A DNA stretch of 64,000 nucleotides from DASPJR01 sp035628505 (lineage in GTDB: Bacteria > Planctomycetota > SZUA-567 > H5-PLA8): NCBI GenBank assembly GCA_035628505.1, contig DASPJR010000003.1:1-64000 (forward strand), in the 5' to 3' direction. The notes under the pieces were generated by a model that did not search any database, was not told where the DNA came from, and saw only the letters and a list, made by a program, of their open reading frames with translations. Both the position numbers and the translations under genes were made by a program. Below, piece after piece: positions 44,501 through 51,759 of this stretch; the first letter of the stretch is position 1; each line of letters opens with the position of its first letter.

Positions 44501-44606
44501 CATCAGGAATGCGCCGCCGGAACTGGTGGCGGAAGAGCGCGAGAAGCTGAAGGAAGTGCAAAGCAAGCTGGGCACGTTGAAAGCGGCGCTTGCGGAGCTG
44601 GGATAA
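41568..44606 (+). CDS. valS: Valyl-tRNA synthetase with inserted zinc ribbon
   Basis: 1012 residues from the ATG at 41568 (GAGGAAA upstream). Class I synthetase: HIGH reads HIGHALNNT (about residue 58), the editing CP1 domain has TTRPETMLGDTAVAVHPDD, and KMSKS reads VMSKSKGNGIDP. The C-terminal coiled-coil typical of ValRS is present (about 930-1012). Between the catalytic core and the anticodon domain, at about 609-633, is an insertion with CPHC and CKKC separated by 16 residues, a likely zinc ribbon replacing a normally short link. It charges tRNA-Val with valine. The insertion is in frame and clean, so the enzyme should be functional. Confidence 0.98.
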   Translation: MSDQIKNADDFPSQYDPRSFEEPIYTKWEQNGAFHSEPDPAKKPYTISIPPPNVTGVLHIGHALNNTLQDVLTRWRRMEGYETLWLPGMDHAGIATQNVVEKQIAINEKKTRYQLGRAELIRRIWEWKEQSGGTILKQLRKLGATCDWQRTRFTMDDGLSKAVRHAFFRLHEKGLIYRGKYLINWCPRCRTTLSDDEVEHEDVKGKLYELHYPLSDGSGKLTVATTRPETMLGDTAVAVHPDDERYKQFVGKFVDLPLTGRKIPVIADSALELGFGTGCLKVTPAHDPVDYQIGQRHKLPLINILTDSGAMNENCPEKYRGLDRFKARTQIVEDLKAMGLVGDVKDHPQKVGHCYRCNNIIEPFLKAQWFVKMKPLSEMAVKATAEGRVTFHPERWTKVYLKWFEEVRDWPISRQIWWGHQIPVWYDLDENKDCITTIEAGPDEPYDLEKDGKRFRYIIGENAKPIVAMEDPSSLPEYKNRNLLRDPDVLDTWFSSALWPFSTLGWPEKTADLDYYYPTSTLVTSRGIIYFWVARMVMMGECMLGKQPFRDVVIHGTVLDGDGKVMSKSKGNGIDPLDIIHRYGADAMRYTLADMSTGGQDLKFPVQIVCPHCDELQDLPAKLTQAKMSCKKCKKEFQRPVPFTAPLPDVPMGPLDSARFEKGRNFANKVWNAGRFVLTSIPAGAGKELSHEALTAAMRAEDKWILSRLNSTVREVTAALEGFEFSKAIGTLYDFFWNEFCSWYIELSKPRLSAIGAGNPNSANDSAAAKAVLLYTIDRSLRLLHPFCPYVTEALWGELGKRATAFERNLNRGEYEGSTGRQKGEALLISAPWPKAETKLINQALEEEFASTFETVIAVRAVRQELIDNSPKDRKKEVSAVLARPFKVAVRTNDATLAERLKSQAHILTQMSNIETPEIGTSIAPPKPASATGIKGGTIYVALSADLVDVERLRLGKEISKAEQFIPKVEAKLKNENFIRNAPPELVAEEREKLKEVQSKLGTLKAALAELG

Positions 44607-44719
44607 AGCGTACTGAGAGTGCGTAGGACAACGTTTAAGGTAAATGAACTGCTGAGTTTCTAAAGAAGGGCCGAAAGCCCGGACGCCGTACTCAGCCACG
44701 ACAAAGAGAGAGGTCAGCT

Positions 44720-45379
44720 ATGCGAACAATGTTGAAGTCGATGCTGGCGCTGTGTGTCGCAGCGCTGGTTTTTCCCGCTTCCGCCGCCGATACCGACGGC
44801 ATCAAGCAGCCCGTTTTTGTGATGGTGCCGCATGTCAAAAAGTACAGTGCCTGGTCGCTGTACGTCGTCGCCGACAAAAAGGACCCGAGCAAACTTCTCT
44901 CTTTTGGCCTGGAGAAGCTCGTCGGCAAGAATTCAGAAGACCTCTCCCCCAATGGTTTTGAGAACGTTGTCGCCGCGCAGCAGGACCCCAAGACGCAGCG
45001 CGAGAATTTGGGCATTCTCGACGCCAGCCAGTTCGGCTCGGGGCAGATCCGCGTGGACAAGGATGACGCGCTGCACACGTCGCTCACGCCCGTGGGACCG
45101 GACACCTACCGTCTGATGGTCAGCATGCGCATCGCCGCTGACAAGCGCTTCACCATCGGCGGTAAGGAGCAGGGCAAACGCGATGTCCTCATCAAGTATG
45201 ACAAGGCCACAAAGTCCTGGGGCGCCTGCGCCACGACGATGAAAGACGCTGAGGGCAAGAGCATTGTTGAAAACGGCTGCAAGCCGATCACGGGAATTGT
45301 GTTCCCGGTGACCGGAACGGGCATTTACCGGGTGGTGGGTGTCATCGAAGGCGAACCGGTTGTGCTGCTCGACAGGTAA
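44720..45379 (+). CDS. Secreted protein, first of tandem paralogues
   Basis: 219 residues with a signal peptide (MLALCVAALVFPASAA) and GAGAGAGG upstream. The mature part has no family I recognise. It shares with the next gene the blocks QPVF[VL]M-P HVKKYSAWS, FGSG-I--[DE]KDDALH, DKRF-IGGKEQ--RDV and FPVTGTGIY. It lies 113 bases after valS on the same strand, with no terminator seen. The conserved HVKKYSAWS and the two acidic-His stretches could form a ligand or metal site; unknown. Confidence 0.85.
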   Translation: MRTMLKSMLALCVAALVFPASAADTDGIKQPVFVMVPHVKKYSAWSLYVVADKKDPSKLLSFGLEKLVGKNSEDLSPNGFENVVAAQQDPKTQRENLGILDASQFGSGQIRVDKDDALHTSLTPVGPDTYRLMVSMRIAADKRFTIGGKEQGKRDVLIKYDKATKSWGACATTMKDAEGKSIVENGCKPITGIVFPVTGTGIYRVVGVIEGEPVVLLDR

Positions 45380-45384
45380 AAAAC

Positions 45385-45473
45385 GGTTTCTGGTTTAGAG
45401 TTTCTGGTTTCTGGTTTTTTGATTTCTCGCTGGTCTGTTAACCAGAAACGAGAAACCAGAAACCAGAAACCTT
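45385..45473. repeat. Palindromic TTTCTGGTT repeat (family D)
   Basis: Left arm with tandem GGTTTCTGGTTT units; right arm AACCAGAAACGAGAAACCAG and on. Inverted, about 30-40 bases each. It fills the gap between the two paralogous genes and ends just before the AAGGAGG of the second. Confidence 0.7.
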
Positions 45474-45491
45474 TCGTTTAAGGAGGTTGTA

Positions 45492-46151
45492 GTGCGAATT
45501 GTCGCGAAGTGTCTGCTGGCGCTGCTTGTTGCCGGAACGTTCTTCTGCGTGGAGGCCCGTGCTGAAGGCGCGCGCCAGCCGGTGTTCCTGATGTGTCCTC
45601 ACGTCAAAAAGTACAGCGCCTGGTCGGTGTATCTCACCGTCAATCCAGCGGATCCCTCAAAGATCGTTTCGCTTGGCCTGGACAAACTTCAGGGAGCGAA
45701 CTCGGTAGATCTCGACAGCTTCGAAGCCGTTCGCGCCAAGGCCCGCGGCGCCGGCGAAACGCTGGGCACACTCGCGGCAAAAGACTTCGGCAGCGGCAGC
45801 ATCAAGATTGAAAAAGACGACGCGCTGCATCTTTCAGCGCAGCAGGTGGATCCTGAAACCGTGCGCCTTCTGATCAGCATGCGCTGCACCAGCGACAAGC
45901 GCTTTGTCATCGGCGGCAAAGAACAGAAGAATCGCGACGTCGTTCTGAAGTATGACAAGGGCAGCAAGACTTGGAACGCCGTGGCGATGGTGATGAAGGA
46001 CATCAACGGCCGCAAACTGCTTGAACCCGGCACGCCGATCCAGGGCATTCGCTTTCCCGTGACCGGCACTGGCATCTACCAGATCGTCGGTATTCTCGGC
46101 AGCGGTGAAGAGGTGGTGCTCGTCGACGGCTGGCGCAAGGATCCGGAATAG
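45492..46151 (+). CDS. Secreted protein, second of tandem paralogues
   Basis: 219 residues, starting at a GTG with AAGGAGG 7 bases upstream. Signal peptide CLLALLVAGTFFCVEARA. About half its positions match the gene at 44720, including HVKKYSAWS, KIEKDDALH and DKRFVIGGKEQ, so the pair arose by tandem duplication, now well diverged. The GTG start and the palindrome between them may set different expression levels. Function unknown. Confidence 0.87.
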   Translation: MRIVAKCLLALLVAGTFFCVEARAEGARQPVFLMCPHVKKYSAWSVYLTVNPADPSKIVSLGLDKLQGANSVDLDSFEAVRAKARGAGETLGTLAAKDFGSGSIKIEKDDALHLSAQQVDPETVRLLISMRCTSDKRFVIGGKEQKNRDVVLKYDKGSKTWNAVAMVMKDINGRKLLEPGTPIQGIRFPVTGTGIYQIVGILGSGEEVVLVDGWRKDPE

Positions 46152-46168
46152 AAAACGCTGTTTTCTTT

Positions 46169-46306
46169 CCTTCTCCCCTCCGGGGAGCAGGCCGACGTGA
46201 GCGGAGCTAACGCGGGATGAGGGGTAGCCGTCTCTTGCAAGAAGCGGTTACCCCTCACCCCGGTCTCGCTTCGCTCGCTCGGCCCTCTCACCGGAGGGGA
46301 GAGGGA
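46169..46306. repeat. Large palindromic element, family B
   Basis: Left arm TTCTCCCCTCCGGGGAGCAG continuing to GGGTAGCCG; right arm CGGTTACCCC continuing to CTCACCGGAGGGGAGAGGGA. Nearly the whole 138 bp is symmetric. It is downstream of the gene ending at 46151 and just before the promoter at 46347. Confidence 0.72.
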
Positions 46307-46346
46307 ACTTCCGCACTCTCTCAACTAAATTCCTGAACAATCCCTG

Positions 46347-46375
46347 TTGACTTCGCTGCCCGGTGCCGATATTAC
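46347..46375 (+). promoter_or_regulatory. Sigma-70-type promoter of the three-gene operon
   Basis: TTGACT (46347-46352), 17-base spacer, TATTAC (46370-46375). It drives the genes at 46428, 47033 and 47404, with a leader of about 45 bases. Confidence 0.6.
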
Positions 46376-46427
46376 TTTGCACTACAAAGTGAAAGGCGAG
46401 GCCTTTCACGTGTGGAGGAGAAACTTC

Positions 46428-47036
46428 GTGCTGCTTCCTACTCCGCTTGCGCAGGACCAGGCGCTGCGGGCTCTGGCGGAAATTCGAACGGTCGTCGACC
46501 GCACGGCGCGCTACTCGACGTTTTCGGCGCTCTCCGGCTTTATCGCGGGGACGGCAGCGCTGCTCGGCAGCGGCGGCTGCGGAATGTACGCCTCATTTAA
46601 AGGCGCGCGTCCTTCAGATGAGTTCGCCTTCGTGATCGTCTGGAGCATCGTGCTGGTCGTCGCCGCGTCCGCGCAGTTCATGCTGACGGCGCTTAAAGCC
46701 CGGCAGCGCGGCGAAGCGATGTGGACTCCGATTGCGCGCACGGCATTTGCAGCGCTGGTCGGTCCCGGCCTGGCTGGCGTGCTTGGCAGTGTTGTTTTTA
46801 TACAGACGGAGCGCTTTGAGCTTCTGGCTGGGCTGTGGCTTTTGTTTTATGGATGCGGTTTGTGGGCGGTCAGCTTTTTTGCGCCGCTGTTTCTGCGAGT
46901 GCTTGGGATTGGATTCATGCTTCTGGGTCTGTGCGCGTGGCTGGTGCCGCATCAATCGCCGCTGTTCCTGGGATTGGGTTTCGGCGGTCTGCATTTCATC
47001 TTCGGCGGCGTGGTGATGGCGAGGTATCGAAAATGA
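46428..47036 (+). CDS. Integral membrane protein
   Basis: 202 residues. The GTG at 46428 is chosen because GGAGGAG lies 7 bases upstream and the promoter -35 box occupies the alternative TTG at 46347. About six hydrophobic segments are visible (for example FSALSGFIAGTAALL, IVWSIVLVVAASAQFML, LLAGLWLLFYGCGLWAV). No family recognised. The stop overlaps the start of the next gene (ATGA). Small membrane proteins coupled to a winged-helix regulator are a common pairing; the signal is unknown. Confidence 0.8.
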   Translation: MLLPTPLAQDQALRALAEIRTVVDRTARYSTFSALSGFIAGTAALLGSGGCGMYASFKGARPSDEFAFVIVWSIVLVVAASAQFMLTALKARQRGEAMWTPIARTAFAALVGPGLAGVLGSVVFIQTERFELLAGLWLLFYGCGLWAVSFFAPLFLRVLGIGFMLLGLCAWLVPHQSPLFLGLGFGGLHFIFGGVVMARYRK

Positions 47037-47407
47037 AACACGTTAGCCTCGCACGCCACAAGCCGTCCGCCGCGCCCGCGCAGCTTAAGGCGCGCCAGCG
47101 CAATGACGTCGTTCACCTCGACCCATTGATTCACGAACGCACACGATTAGGCATTCTCACGTCTCTGTTTACGACCGCCGAGCCAGGATTGTCGTTCTCC
47201 GATCTGCGCGACACCCTCTCACTCACGGACGGAAACCTGATGGCGCATCTTCGGACGCTGGAGGAAGCAGGAATTATTCAGCGCGAGAAGGAAGGTGCCG
47301 GCCGCAACAGCAGCACGACTGTTCAGCTCAGCCCGTCAGGCCGGAAGGCTTTTGCGAATTATCTTGATCAGCTGGAGATGCTGGTGCGCACCGCGCGCTC
47401 CAAGTGA
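47033..47407 (+). CDS. Winged-helix transcriptional regulator
   Basis: 124 residues. The ATG overlaps the previous stop. The DNA-binding region (about 35-105) follows the MarR/ArsR-like pattern, close to the stand-alone HTH_34 type: RLGILTSL, FSDLRDTLSLTDGNLMAHLRTLEE as the helix-turn-helix, and GRNSSTTVQLSPSGRKAF as the wing and following helix. It probably regulates its own operon, including the membrane protein before it and the prenyltransferase-like gene after it. Confidence 0.9.
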   Translation: MKHVSLARHKPSAAPAQLKARQRNDVVHLDPLIHERTRLGILTSLFTTAEPGLSFSDLRDTLSLTDGNLMAHLRTLEEAGIIQREKEGAGRNSSTTVQLSPSGRKAFANYLDQLEMLVRTARSK

Positions 47408-48192
47408 GCTCACATCAAACCGGAACAAAAACATCCATGACCCCTCCGTCCACCACCACTCTCGCTGCTGCCAGCGTGCGCACCCGAAGCGCAGTTGTTA
47501 CGGCGCCAAGCGTTGCAGTTCCGCGCCACATGGCCCTGGTGCTCGATGCAGCGCCGCAAAATCGCAGCGCCGGACCGGCCAAGAGTTTAAACGCCATGCA
47601 TGAGACGGTCTGCGGATGTATGGAACGTGGCGTGCGCTACTTGAGCGTTTTTGTTCCTGATCGAACCGCGCAGTCGCCCGCCGCGCTCGAAGCCTTGGAA
47701 GCATTCGTGACTTCAGAGGCCGAGTCGCTGGCGCTCTGGGGAATTCGGCTGTCGGGAGTCATGCCGCCGCACGCCAGCGCCGCGCATTGCATGGGCGGAC
47801 TGGCTGCTGCACTGCAGAAGGCCTCGGCCATCAGCATCGAGGATGAAAAGCTGACGCTTACGCTCGTGATTGGAATCGACGGCAAAATGCAGCTCATCGA
47901 TGCCATCCGGCGCCTGAGCAGCGATGCGGCCGCTTCACGAAACGTGCCCGAGAAAATCAATCCGGAGCTGCTCGAGAACTATCTGTCTCTGCCCGGACTG
48001 CCGCCCGTTGATCTGCTGGTGCGCACCGGGGGTGAATCCCGGCTGAGCAGTTTTCTGCTCTGGCATGCCGCGTATGCCGAGCTGCTCTTTCTGGAGACAC
48101 CCTGGACAGAGTTCCGCCGAGCCACGCTCGACGCCGCTATCGCCGACTACGCCCGCCGCAGCCGCACCTTCGGCGCGCTGCCGGCAAAGTAG
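47404..48192 (+). CDS. Divergent cis-prenyltransferase (undecaprenyl-diphosphate-synthase-like) protein
   Basis: 262 residues from the GTG overlapping the preceding stop; an ATG at 47437 is the alternative. The C-terminal half fits UppS-type enzymes well: LPPVDLLVRTGGESRLSSFLLWHAAYAEL and YARRSRTFGAL. The N-terminal substrate loop is degraded: the usual M-D-G-N-G-R-W-A reads LDAAPQNRSAG, keeping the catalytic-type Asp but losing GNGRW, and the conserved Arg-His that follow are not evident. It may be inactive, regulatory or use another substrate. Whether another normal copy exists cannot be known from this window. Confidence 0.72.
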   Translation: MSSHQTGTKTSMTPPSTTTLAAASVRTRSAVVTAPSVAVPRHMALVLDAAPQNRSAGPAKSLNAMHETVCGCMERGVRYLSVFVPDRTAQSPAALEALEAFVTSEAESLALWGIRLSGVMPPHASAAHCMGGLAAALQKASAISIEDEKLTLTLVIGIDGKMQLIDAIRRLSSDAAASRNVPEKINPELLENYLSLPGLPPVDLLVRTGGESRLSSFLLWHAAYAELLFLETPWTEFRRATLDAAIADYARRSRTFGALPAK

Positions 48193-48206
48193 GTACGTTC
48201 TTTTCA

Positions 48207-48368
48207 ACACAAAGACACGAAGACTCAAAGACGCTAAAAGTCAGTAATCGGAAAAATACCGTCGAGCAAACTCAGACCTGCGTCAGTCGACGCAAGCGCA
48301 TTTCAATCATGCAGAGGGCTGCGAAGAATAATACTTTGTGCCTTCGTGTCTTTGAGTTTTTGTTTTGA
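48207..48368. repeat. Family A palindromic repeat
   Basis: Left arm (48207-48243) TTCAACACAAAGACACGAAG; right arm (48333-48368) CCTTCGTGTCTTTGAGTTTT. Inverted, with about 90 unrelated bases between. Lies between convergent genes ending at 48192 and 48375. Confidence 0.6.
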
Positions 48369-48374
48369 AGCCGT

Positions 48375-50198
48375 TCACTTGCTCCGTTCGAGCAGCACCG
48401 AGCGGCGTTCCATTTCTTTCAGCGGCATCAGGTCGCCTTTGCGCGATGCCACAGCCATGCCTTCCCGGTACACGCGCAGCGCATCGGCTTCGCGGTTGAG
48501 CATTTCCAGAACTTTCCCATGCGCCAGGTACACGGCTGAGTTGTCTTTGTCCGCGCGCGTGGCTCTAGCGAGCGCCGCTTCGGCGCTTGCGTAATCGTCC
48601 AATGCGGAGAGTGCATTACCCAGCCCGAAAAGTGCGATTGGATCTTCCGGGTCGATCTCCAGGACTTCTTCGAACATCGCTTTCTTGCGCAGCGCGTCGT
48701 CACGTTTTTTCTGCAGCTCTTCGGCCGCGCGCTGTTCATCTTTTTTCAGCGCACCGAAGCGGCTGAACTGTTTAACCGTTGCCTTGGCTTTTTCTTCTTC
48801 AGCGGCGACTTTGTCTCCAAGCTTCATGTAGAAGAGCGACAGGTTGGTGTGAACCATCGGTTCATTGGGCGCGACGTCTTCGAGCCGCTTGAAGATCTCG
48901 ATCGCTTCGTTGAAGCGGCTCTTGCGGCCCAGGATCACGCCGAGCGCCTCATAGCCGTCGGCAAAGGTGGGATCCAGCCGCAGCGCTTCTTCAAGCAGCG
49001 CGATGGCTTTATCGTCCTGTTCTTCGGCGAAGAGGCGAATAGCACGGTCATGCAGGAAAGTAACACGCGCTTTCAGATCCGATGCTTTGTAAAACGGCAG
49101 CAGCGTCACGGTGGCCGTGACGATTGCGTCGCTTTTCCCCTTGAGTTTCAGCTTTGTACCCGGCATGCGATTGGCCCGGTCGAGATAGGCATACGCGACG
49201 GGCGCCTCCAGCACCGGTGAGTGCGTGCGAGAGGTGATAAACCCGACCTTCTTGCCGTCTTCGAGCAGCAGATCGGCGCCGGCGTCAGGCAACTTTTGCA
49301 GAATTCCTTCTGCGCGTGCGTTGAGTGTTACTTCTGGCGCTGCGGGCGGCATATCGAAAATCATTCCGCGAAGCACGTTTGGCAGCGAGCCGTACGTGCG
49401 AATGCGCGCGATGACTTCCTGCCCGAGATAGCAGCCCTTGGAGTAGCTGACGACCTGCGACTCGAGCCCCGTTTCGGGCAGCACGTACTTGCCTTCCGGC
49501 GCATCGACGCCCACGCGCACGATTCCAGCTTCGATACGCATCACTTCCAGGACGTCCGCAAGCTCAGCGCCGCTTAAGACGAGCAGGTCTTTGCTCTGCG
49601 GTGTTTCACGCAGCCGCTCGAAGACCATCGCTGAATCGCCGGTCTCGCGTGGAATGCCCAGCACGAAGCCGCTGTCCCCCGTAAGCGAGCGGCAGAACCC
49701 GAGCGCCCCGGCCGGCAGCGGACGCACAGCGCATTCGGCAAGATCTGCCCAGCTCTCGGAGCCGATTTTCCCAAGGGCCGATTCAGCAATGGCGGGAGCT
49801 GACGAGCCCTGCAGCGCGAGCCATTCGTAATCGTCGGAGACGTCGGCGAGCTGAACATCATCAATGATCGCGTACTTGCCGAGATCCGCGAGAAGGGTAG
49901 GGATTCCCTCGCGTTCAAGCAGCAGCAGGAAACCAGAATTGTCTGGCAGTGCATGCAGCGAAAACCAGCGCACCAGGGTTCCGGTACGCGTCACGCGCGC
50001 AGAGAGATTTCCTTCGCCGGGCTTCAGCGCTTTGACTTCGTTTGTCAGCTGGCTGTGCAGGAATGCCGCCGCGTCCGGGCCGCTCACGCGAATGGCGCCG
50101 AGATCGGCAATGCCGGACGCCGGGCCGTCCTTTCCCAGCACAGCAAGAAGGCCCGTTGCGCGGGCCTTTTTGACGAGATTGAGAACGCTGTTGCTCAT
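48375..50198 (-). CDS. YgfZ/GcvT-like folate-binding protein fused to TPR repeats
   Basis: 607 residues. The first 330 residues are a YgfZ-type (COG0354) fold: an N-terminal RVSGPDAAAFLHSQLTNEV and the signature KGCYLGQEV (about residue 250) with its conserved Cys. YgfZ supports maturation or repair of certain iron-sulfur enzymes using folate. The remaining 270 residues are TPR-like helices (about 360-470 and 520-600; ALRLDPTFADGYEALGVILG, IDPEDPIALFGLGNAL), a fusion not found in the classic protein (about 326 residues). The IscA-like gene is 134 bases upstream on the same strand, consistent with a shared Fe-S role. Confidence 0.88.
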   Translation of the reverse strand: MSNSVLNLVKKARATGLLAVLGKDGPASGIADLGAIRVSGPDAAAFLHSQLTNEVKALKPGEGNLSARVTRTGTLVRWFSLHALPDNSGFLLLLEREGIPTLLADLGKYAIIDDVQLADVSDDYEWLALQGSSAPAIAESALGKIGSESWADLAECAVRPLPAGALGFCRSLTGDSGFVLGIPRETGDSAMVFERLRETPQSKDLLVLSGAELADVLEVMRIEAGIVRVGVDAPEGKYVLPETGLESQVVSYSKGCYLGQEVIARIRTYGSLPNVLRGMIFDMPPAAPEVTLNARAEGILQKLPDAGADLLLEDGKKVGFITSRTHSPVLEAPVAYAYLDRANRMPGTKLKLKGKSDAIVTATVTLLPFYKASDLKARVTFLHDRAIRLFAEEQDDKAIALLEEALRLDPTFADGYEALGVILGRKSRFNEAIEIFKRLEDVAPNEPMVHTNLSLFYMKLGDKVAAEEEKAKATVKQFSRFGALKKDEQRAAEELQKKRDDALRKKAMFEEVLEIDPEDPIALFGLGNALSALDDYASAEAALARATRADKDNSAVYLAHGKVLEMLNREADALRVYREGMAVASRKGDLMPLKEMERRSVLLERSK

Positions 50199-50207
50199 GC
50201 AGGCGAT

Positions 50208-50325
50208 TTTAACACAACTTCAATACAGAGACGCATGAGCACAGAGGACACAGATAAAAACTTTTTGAAGTTGTTCTCTGTGAACTCTGTGTGCTCCGTG
50301 TCTGTGTGTTGAAGTCGTGTTCCTT
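50208..50325. repeat. Family A palindromic repeat
   Basis: Left arm AACACAACTTCAATACAGAG onward; right arm ending TTGAAGTCGTGTT. The two arms (about 50 bases each) are the clearest complete copy of this family, with a short centre of about ten bases. It fills the gap between the IscA-like and YgfZ-like genes. Confidence 0.72.
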
Positions 50326-50332
50326 GACTCTA

Positions 50333-51001
50333 TCAAACCGAGAAACTCTCGCCGCAGCCGCAGGTGTTCGTGGCGTTGGGATTGTTGAAGACGAATCCCT
50401 TGCCCTGCAGACCCTTCTGGAAATCGAGTGTAATGCCGCGGAGATAGATGGTGCTCTTGCGGTCGAGGAAGACATTGAAGTCGCTGACCGGCACGACGAC
50501 GTCGCCTTCTTTTTTCTGATCGAACTCAAGCTTGTACGAAAAGCCCGAGCAGCCGCCGCCTTTGACTCCAAGACGCAAGCCAATCCCTGGCTTGTTCTGC
50601 TCGGCGATCAGGCGCCGCACTTCTGTCTGCGCGTTCTCGGTTAGGGCTACCAGCGCCTTGCCCGGATCGGCGCTCGCCTTGGGCTGTTCAGGCACTTTCG
50701 CGGGCTCGGGTGCGCGGACGGGTTCGGGTTTCACTTCGCCCAGGCGGGTGATTGAGGCGACTTCGGCTCGCGGAATGGCGATGTGATCAAACTTTTTCCA
50801 AACGCCGAACTTGGCCGCGCGTTCAATGTACTGCGCTTTGCTCTTTCCGTTGTGGCCGTCTTCGTGAACGTCCGCATCTTTCAGGACAACGGCAACCTCG
50901 TCCTCGTCATCGCAGCGGCCCACGTACACTTTGGGCCCCTTCGTGTCGACTACCACGGTGATGCCGTGCAGCGCGCTCTTATCGGTGTGAAATGTGCCCA
51001 T
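50333..51001 (-). CDS. IscA/HesB-type iron-sulfur carrier with N-terminal extension
   Basis: 222 residues from the ATG at 51001 (AGAGGA upstream). The C-terminal 105 residues are a HesB/IscA A-type carrier: LTENAQTEVRRLI, GVKGGGCSGFSY with the first Cys, and NTCGCGESF with the second Cys pair. Residues 1-85 form an extra domain (VYVGRCDDEDEVAVVL, AAKFGVWKKFDHIAIPR) that I do not recognise, joined by a Pro/Glu-rich linker. The carrier passes Fe-S clusters to target enzymes. Upstream by 79 bases on the same strand is a bacilliredoxin gene; downstream is the YgfZ-like gene. Confidence 0.93.
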   Translation of the reverse strand: MGTFHTDKSALHGITVVVDTKGPKVYVGRCDDEDEVAVVLKDADVHEDGHNGKSKAQYIERAAKFGVWKKFDHIAIPRAEVASITRLGEVKPEPVRAPEPAKVPEQPKASADPGKALVALTENAQTEVRRLIAEQNKPGIGLRLGVKGGGCSGFSYKLEFDQKKEGDVVVPVSDFNVFLDRKSTIYLRGITLDFQKGLQGKGFVFNNPNATNTCGCGESFSV

Positions 51002-51026
51002 AAAAAAAGTCCTCTGAAAGTGAAAA

Positions 51027-51058
51027 CACAGAGAGCACAGCATCGTGCGCTCTCTGTG
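51027..51058. repeat. Short CACAGAGAGCAC palindrome
   Basis: CACAGAGAGCAC, loop, GTGCGCTCTCTGTG between the IscA-like and bacilliredoxin genes; looks like a reduced family A copy and may form a hairpin in the transcript. Confidence 0.5.
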
Positions 51059-51080
51059 CCAGGTCTATCGCCGCGGATAA

Positions 51081-51503
51081 CTACTTCGCGACGGCGTTGG
51101 CTTCGAACGCCTTCACCAGGTCGCCGGCGATCGTCTTCGGATCGCGCCCTTCGATCATATGGCGCGGCACAAAGTGGACCAGTTCGCCATTCTTGAAGAT
51201 CGCAATCGACGGGCTGCTGGGCGGAATATCGGCCATATAGCTGCGCGCCTTAGCCACGGCTTCAGTGTCCTGTCCTGCAAAAACGGTGGCGACCCGGTCC
51301 GGCTTGATGCTCTGAAGAGCCAGTTTGACGCCCGGCCGTGCACCGCCAGCAGCGCAGCCACAGACCGAATTGATCACGAGCAGCGAGGTGCCGGTTTTTT
51401 CCGCCATAAACGTGTCAACTTCAGCGGCAGTCTTGAGTTCCTTGACACCTGCCGAGGTCAGTTCCTGACGCATGGGTCGAACAAGCTCTTCTGGATAAGG
51501 CAT
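51081..51503 (-). CDS. BrxA/BrxB-type bacilliredoxin
   Basis: 140 residues, ATG preceded by GGGAGTGA. Thioredoxin-like fold of the DUF1094/bacilliredoxin family: the active site reads NSVCGCAAG (C-G-C), preceded by GTSLLVI and followed by the cis-Pro region SSPSIAIF. The family removes bacillithiol or other thiol adducts from proteins. Normal length. It heads the Fe-S gene group (IscA-like, YgfZ-like) on the minus strand, in keeping with a redox-protection role. Confidence 0.93.
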   Translation of the reverse strand: MPYPEELVRPMRQELTSAGVKELKTAAEVDTFMAEKTGTSLLVINSVCGCAAGGARPGVKLALQSIKPDRVATVFAGQDTEAVAKARSYMADIPPSSPSIAIFKNGELVHFVPRHMIEGRDPKTIAGDLVKAFEANAVAK

Positions 51504-51759
51504 CGTAAATCACTCCCGCAAAGTAGTCTTTGTGGACTTCTCGTATCCACTTTGTCCGTAATTTACAGAATGAGAAATGAACAAGCAAGTGAAATGGATA
51601 CGCGTGCTTCGCACGAACAACCTTTTTTGCTTCCCTATACGAGTTCTTCGACAACTTGGAACTCTTCGGCAGAAGATGATCGAATTGACGGAAGTTTCCC
51701 TGCGGCTATAGTCGCGCGGTCTATTCACCATGCAATTCTGACGAAAGGTCTTACACCCC

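Noticed and set aside
46347..46427. Longer form of the membrane protein from the TTG at 46347
   Set aside because: The TTG is the -35 box of a good promoter and has no ribosome site; the GTG at 46428 does.
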